From positions 1 to 24,559 of the forward strand of contig PCSD01000097.1 in the NCBI GenBank assembly GCA_002771615.1: 24,559 nt of DNA. Reading direction: 5' to 3'. The position numbers and the translations under genes were made by a program. Each line of letters starts with the position of its first letter. The stretch's first letter is position 1. The stretch comes from Candidatus Falkowbacteria bacterium CG23_combo_of_CG06-09_8_20_14_all_49_15. GTDB taxonomy: Bacteria > Patescibacteriota > Patescibacteriia > Patescibacteriales > UM-FILTER-48-10. The notes beneath the pieces were generated by a model that saw only the letters and a program-made list of their open reading frames with translations, was not told the origin of the DNA and did no database searches. Positions 23,776 to 24,559 of the stretch are shown piece by piece.

Positions 23776-24429
23776 CTAATACCGGAAAATCAAACTGAAG
23801 AAATCCAGATCAAAAAGACGGGCCAGGAAAAAAATAAAGAACCCGATCAGATAGCCGATCAAATTGGTTAAAAAAACTACCGCTAAAAGGATCATCTGCC
23901 CGTATTTTTCTAAAAAAAACGCAAGGCCGCCCAAAGAACGGGCGAAAAAATACTCTATCGCGTGATAACCGTCCAAGGGCGGGATCGGCAGCAGGTTAAA
24001 AATAAACAAAGCCGCGTTGATATAAACCAAAAAAGCGGCCAACTTGACCAGCAGATTATTGGCCGGCAAGTTGGGCAAGAGCAGATATTTCAAAGCCAAA
24101 GCGGAGAGGGCGATGACCAGCAGGTTGCCGAGCAGTCCGGCCACGGCCACCAAAAATTTCCCTCCCTGGCCGCGGCGGACCAGGCCGATGTTAACCGGCA
24201 CCGGCTTAGCCCAGCCGAAACCGACCAGAAGCATCATCACCGCGCCGATCGGATCCAGATGCCGGAGCGGGTTGAAGGACAAGCGGCCTTGGCGCATGGC
24301 GGTATCGTCGCCCAAACTGTAAGCGGCCAGACCGTGCCCGACTTCATGGACCGTAATACCGACTAATAAAGCAATTAACCAAGGCAAAACCAGCATAGGG
24401 TCAATTTGGATTAATTGCCAGATTATCAT
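23776..24429 (-). CDS. Site-2 protease family (M50) membrane zinc metalloprotease
   Basis: The protein carries both active-site motifs of intramembrane M50 proteases: HEVGH (28-32) in an early helix and the NLLPIPPLDG motif (145-154) with the third ligand Asp153. Several hydrophobic helices, at about residues 12-30, 60-75, 92-118, 130-148, 165-190 and 190-210, fit the family core. The 217-residue length without a PDZ domain matches the short, FtsH-independent branch often called the rhomboid-like or YUP-type M50B group. Such proteases cut membrane-bound regulators or signal peptides inside the membrane. The substrate is unknown. No partner gene is evident besides the convergent small secreted-peptide gene. 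Confidence 0.92.
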   Translation of the reverse strand: MIIWQLIQIDPMLVLPWLIALLVGITVHEVGHGLAAYSLGDDTAMRQGRLSFNPLRHLDPIGAVMMLLVGFGWAKPVPVNIGLVRRGQGGKFLVAVAGLLGNLLVIALSALALKYLLLPNLPANNLLVKLAAFLVYINAALFIFNLLPIPPLDGYHAIEYFFARSLGGLAFFLEKYGQMILLAVVFLTNLIGYLIGFFIFFLARLFDLDFFSLIFRY

Positions 24430-24559
24430 ACTCTATTTTAGATTATTAATAATTTTAGAAACGGGTCCGGGCTGGCCTGGTCGCTCCCGATTTTTTTCTC
24501 CGCCCGTCCGCTTGTTATATAAATAAGTTGGAACAGATTCGGTATAATGATAGAGTCCA
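24430..24559. other. Non-coding right edge
   Basis: These 130 bases upstream of the metalloprotease gene hold no complete gene. A perfect TATAAT on the plus strand (24543-24548) may be the -10 of a promoter for a gene beyond the window, but no matching -35 hexamer is clear. On the minus strand, AT-rich TAAAAT-like words before 24429 could serve the metalloprotease gene. Confidence 0.35.

Overview
This window looks like a chromosomal segment of a Candidate Phyla Radiation (Patescibacteria) bacterium, most likely a Parcubacteria-type lineage. The evidence is a complete str-S10-spc ribosomal super-cluster with no gene for ribosomal protein L30 between S5 and L15, lineage-style extensions on L22, L23, S5 and S19, an insertion in S12, and an uncharacterised small gene between fusA and tuf. 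TAA, TAG and TGA all end genes (recO and ruvX end in TGA), so the standard bacterial code applies and TGA-recoding Gracilibacteria/SR1 are excluded. The exact taxon cannot be fixed from the sequence alone.

Layout, from the right end because almost everything is on the minus strand. A site-2-type membrane metalloprotease (23776-24429) converges on a small plus-strand gene for a secreted peptide. A promoter near 23304-23332 then starts the str block: rpsL, rpsG (with a one-base frameshift in this sequence), fusA, an unknown gene with an antitoxin-like N-terminus, tuf and rpsJ. A structured 206-base gap with a terminator-like hairpin immediately before rplC separates this from the S10/spc block: rplC, rplD, rplW, rplB, rpsS, rplV, rpsC, rplP, rpmC, rpsQ, rplN, rplX, rplE, rpsN, rpsH, rplF, rplR, rpsE, rplO, secY. 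An intrinsic terminator follows secY. A new promoter then drives a MacB/LolD-type ABC ATPase with an unusual repeat-bearing C-terminal half and its permease. Further left lie an unknown 246-residue protein, map, ruvX, recO and an unknown 266-residue protein that ends at a hairpin near the left edge.

Functionally the window carries most of the protein-synthesis core (small and large subunit proteins, EF-Tu, EF-G), the secretion channel SecY, N-terminal methionine removal (Map), recombination and repair (RuvX, RecO) and a cell-envelope ABC system.

The most striking pattern is at the start codons. I see no convincing Shine-Dalgarno sequence before nearly all genes, yet about 30 of 35 starts have T immediately before ATG and about 19 read ATATG. 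The single clear exception is the leftmost unknown gene, which has a perfect AAGGAGG box and no T at that place. Other points worth a second look are the rpsG frameshift, the attenuator-like leader between rpsJ and rplC, the duplicated motif in the ABC ATPase tail, and a His in place of an expected catalytic Asp in RuvX. I saw no tRNA, rRNA, CRISPR array, insertion sequence or phage gene.
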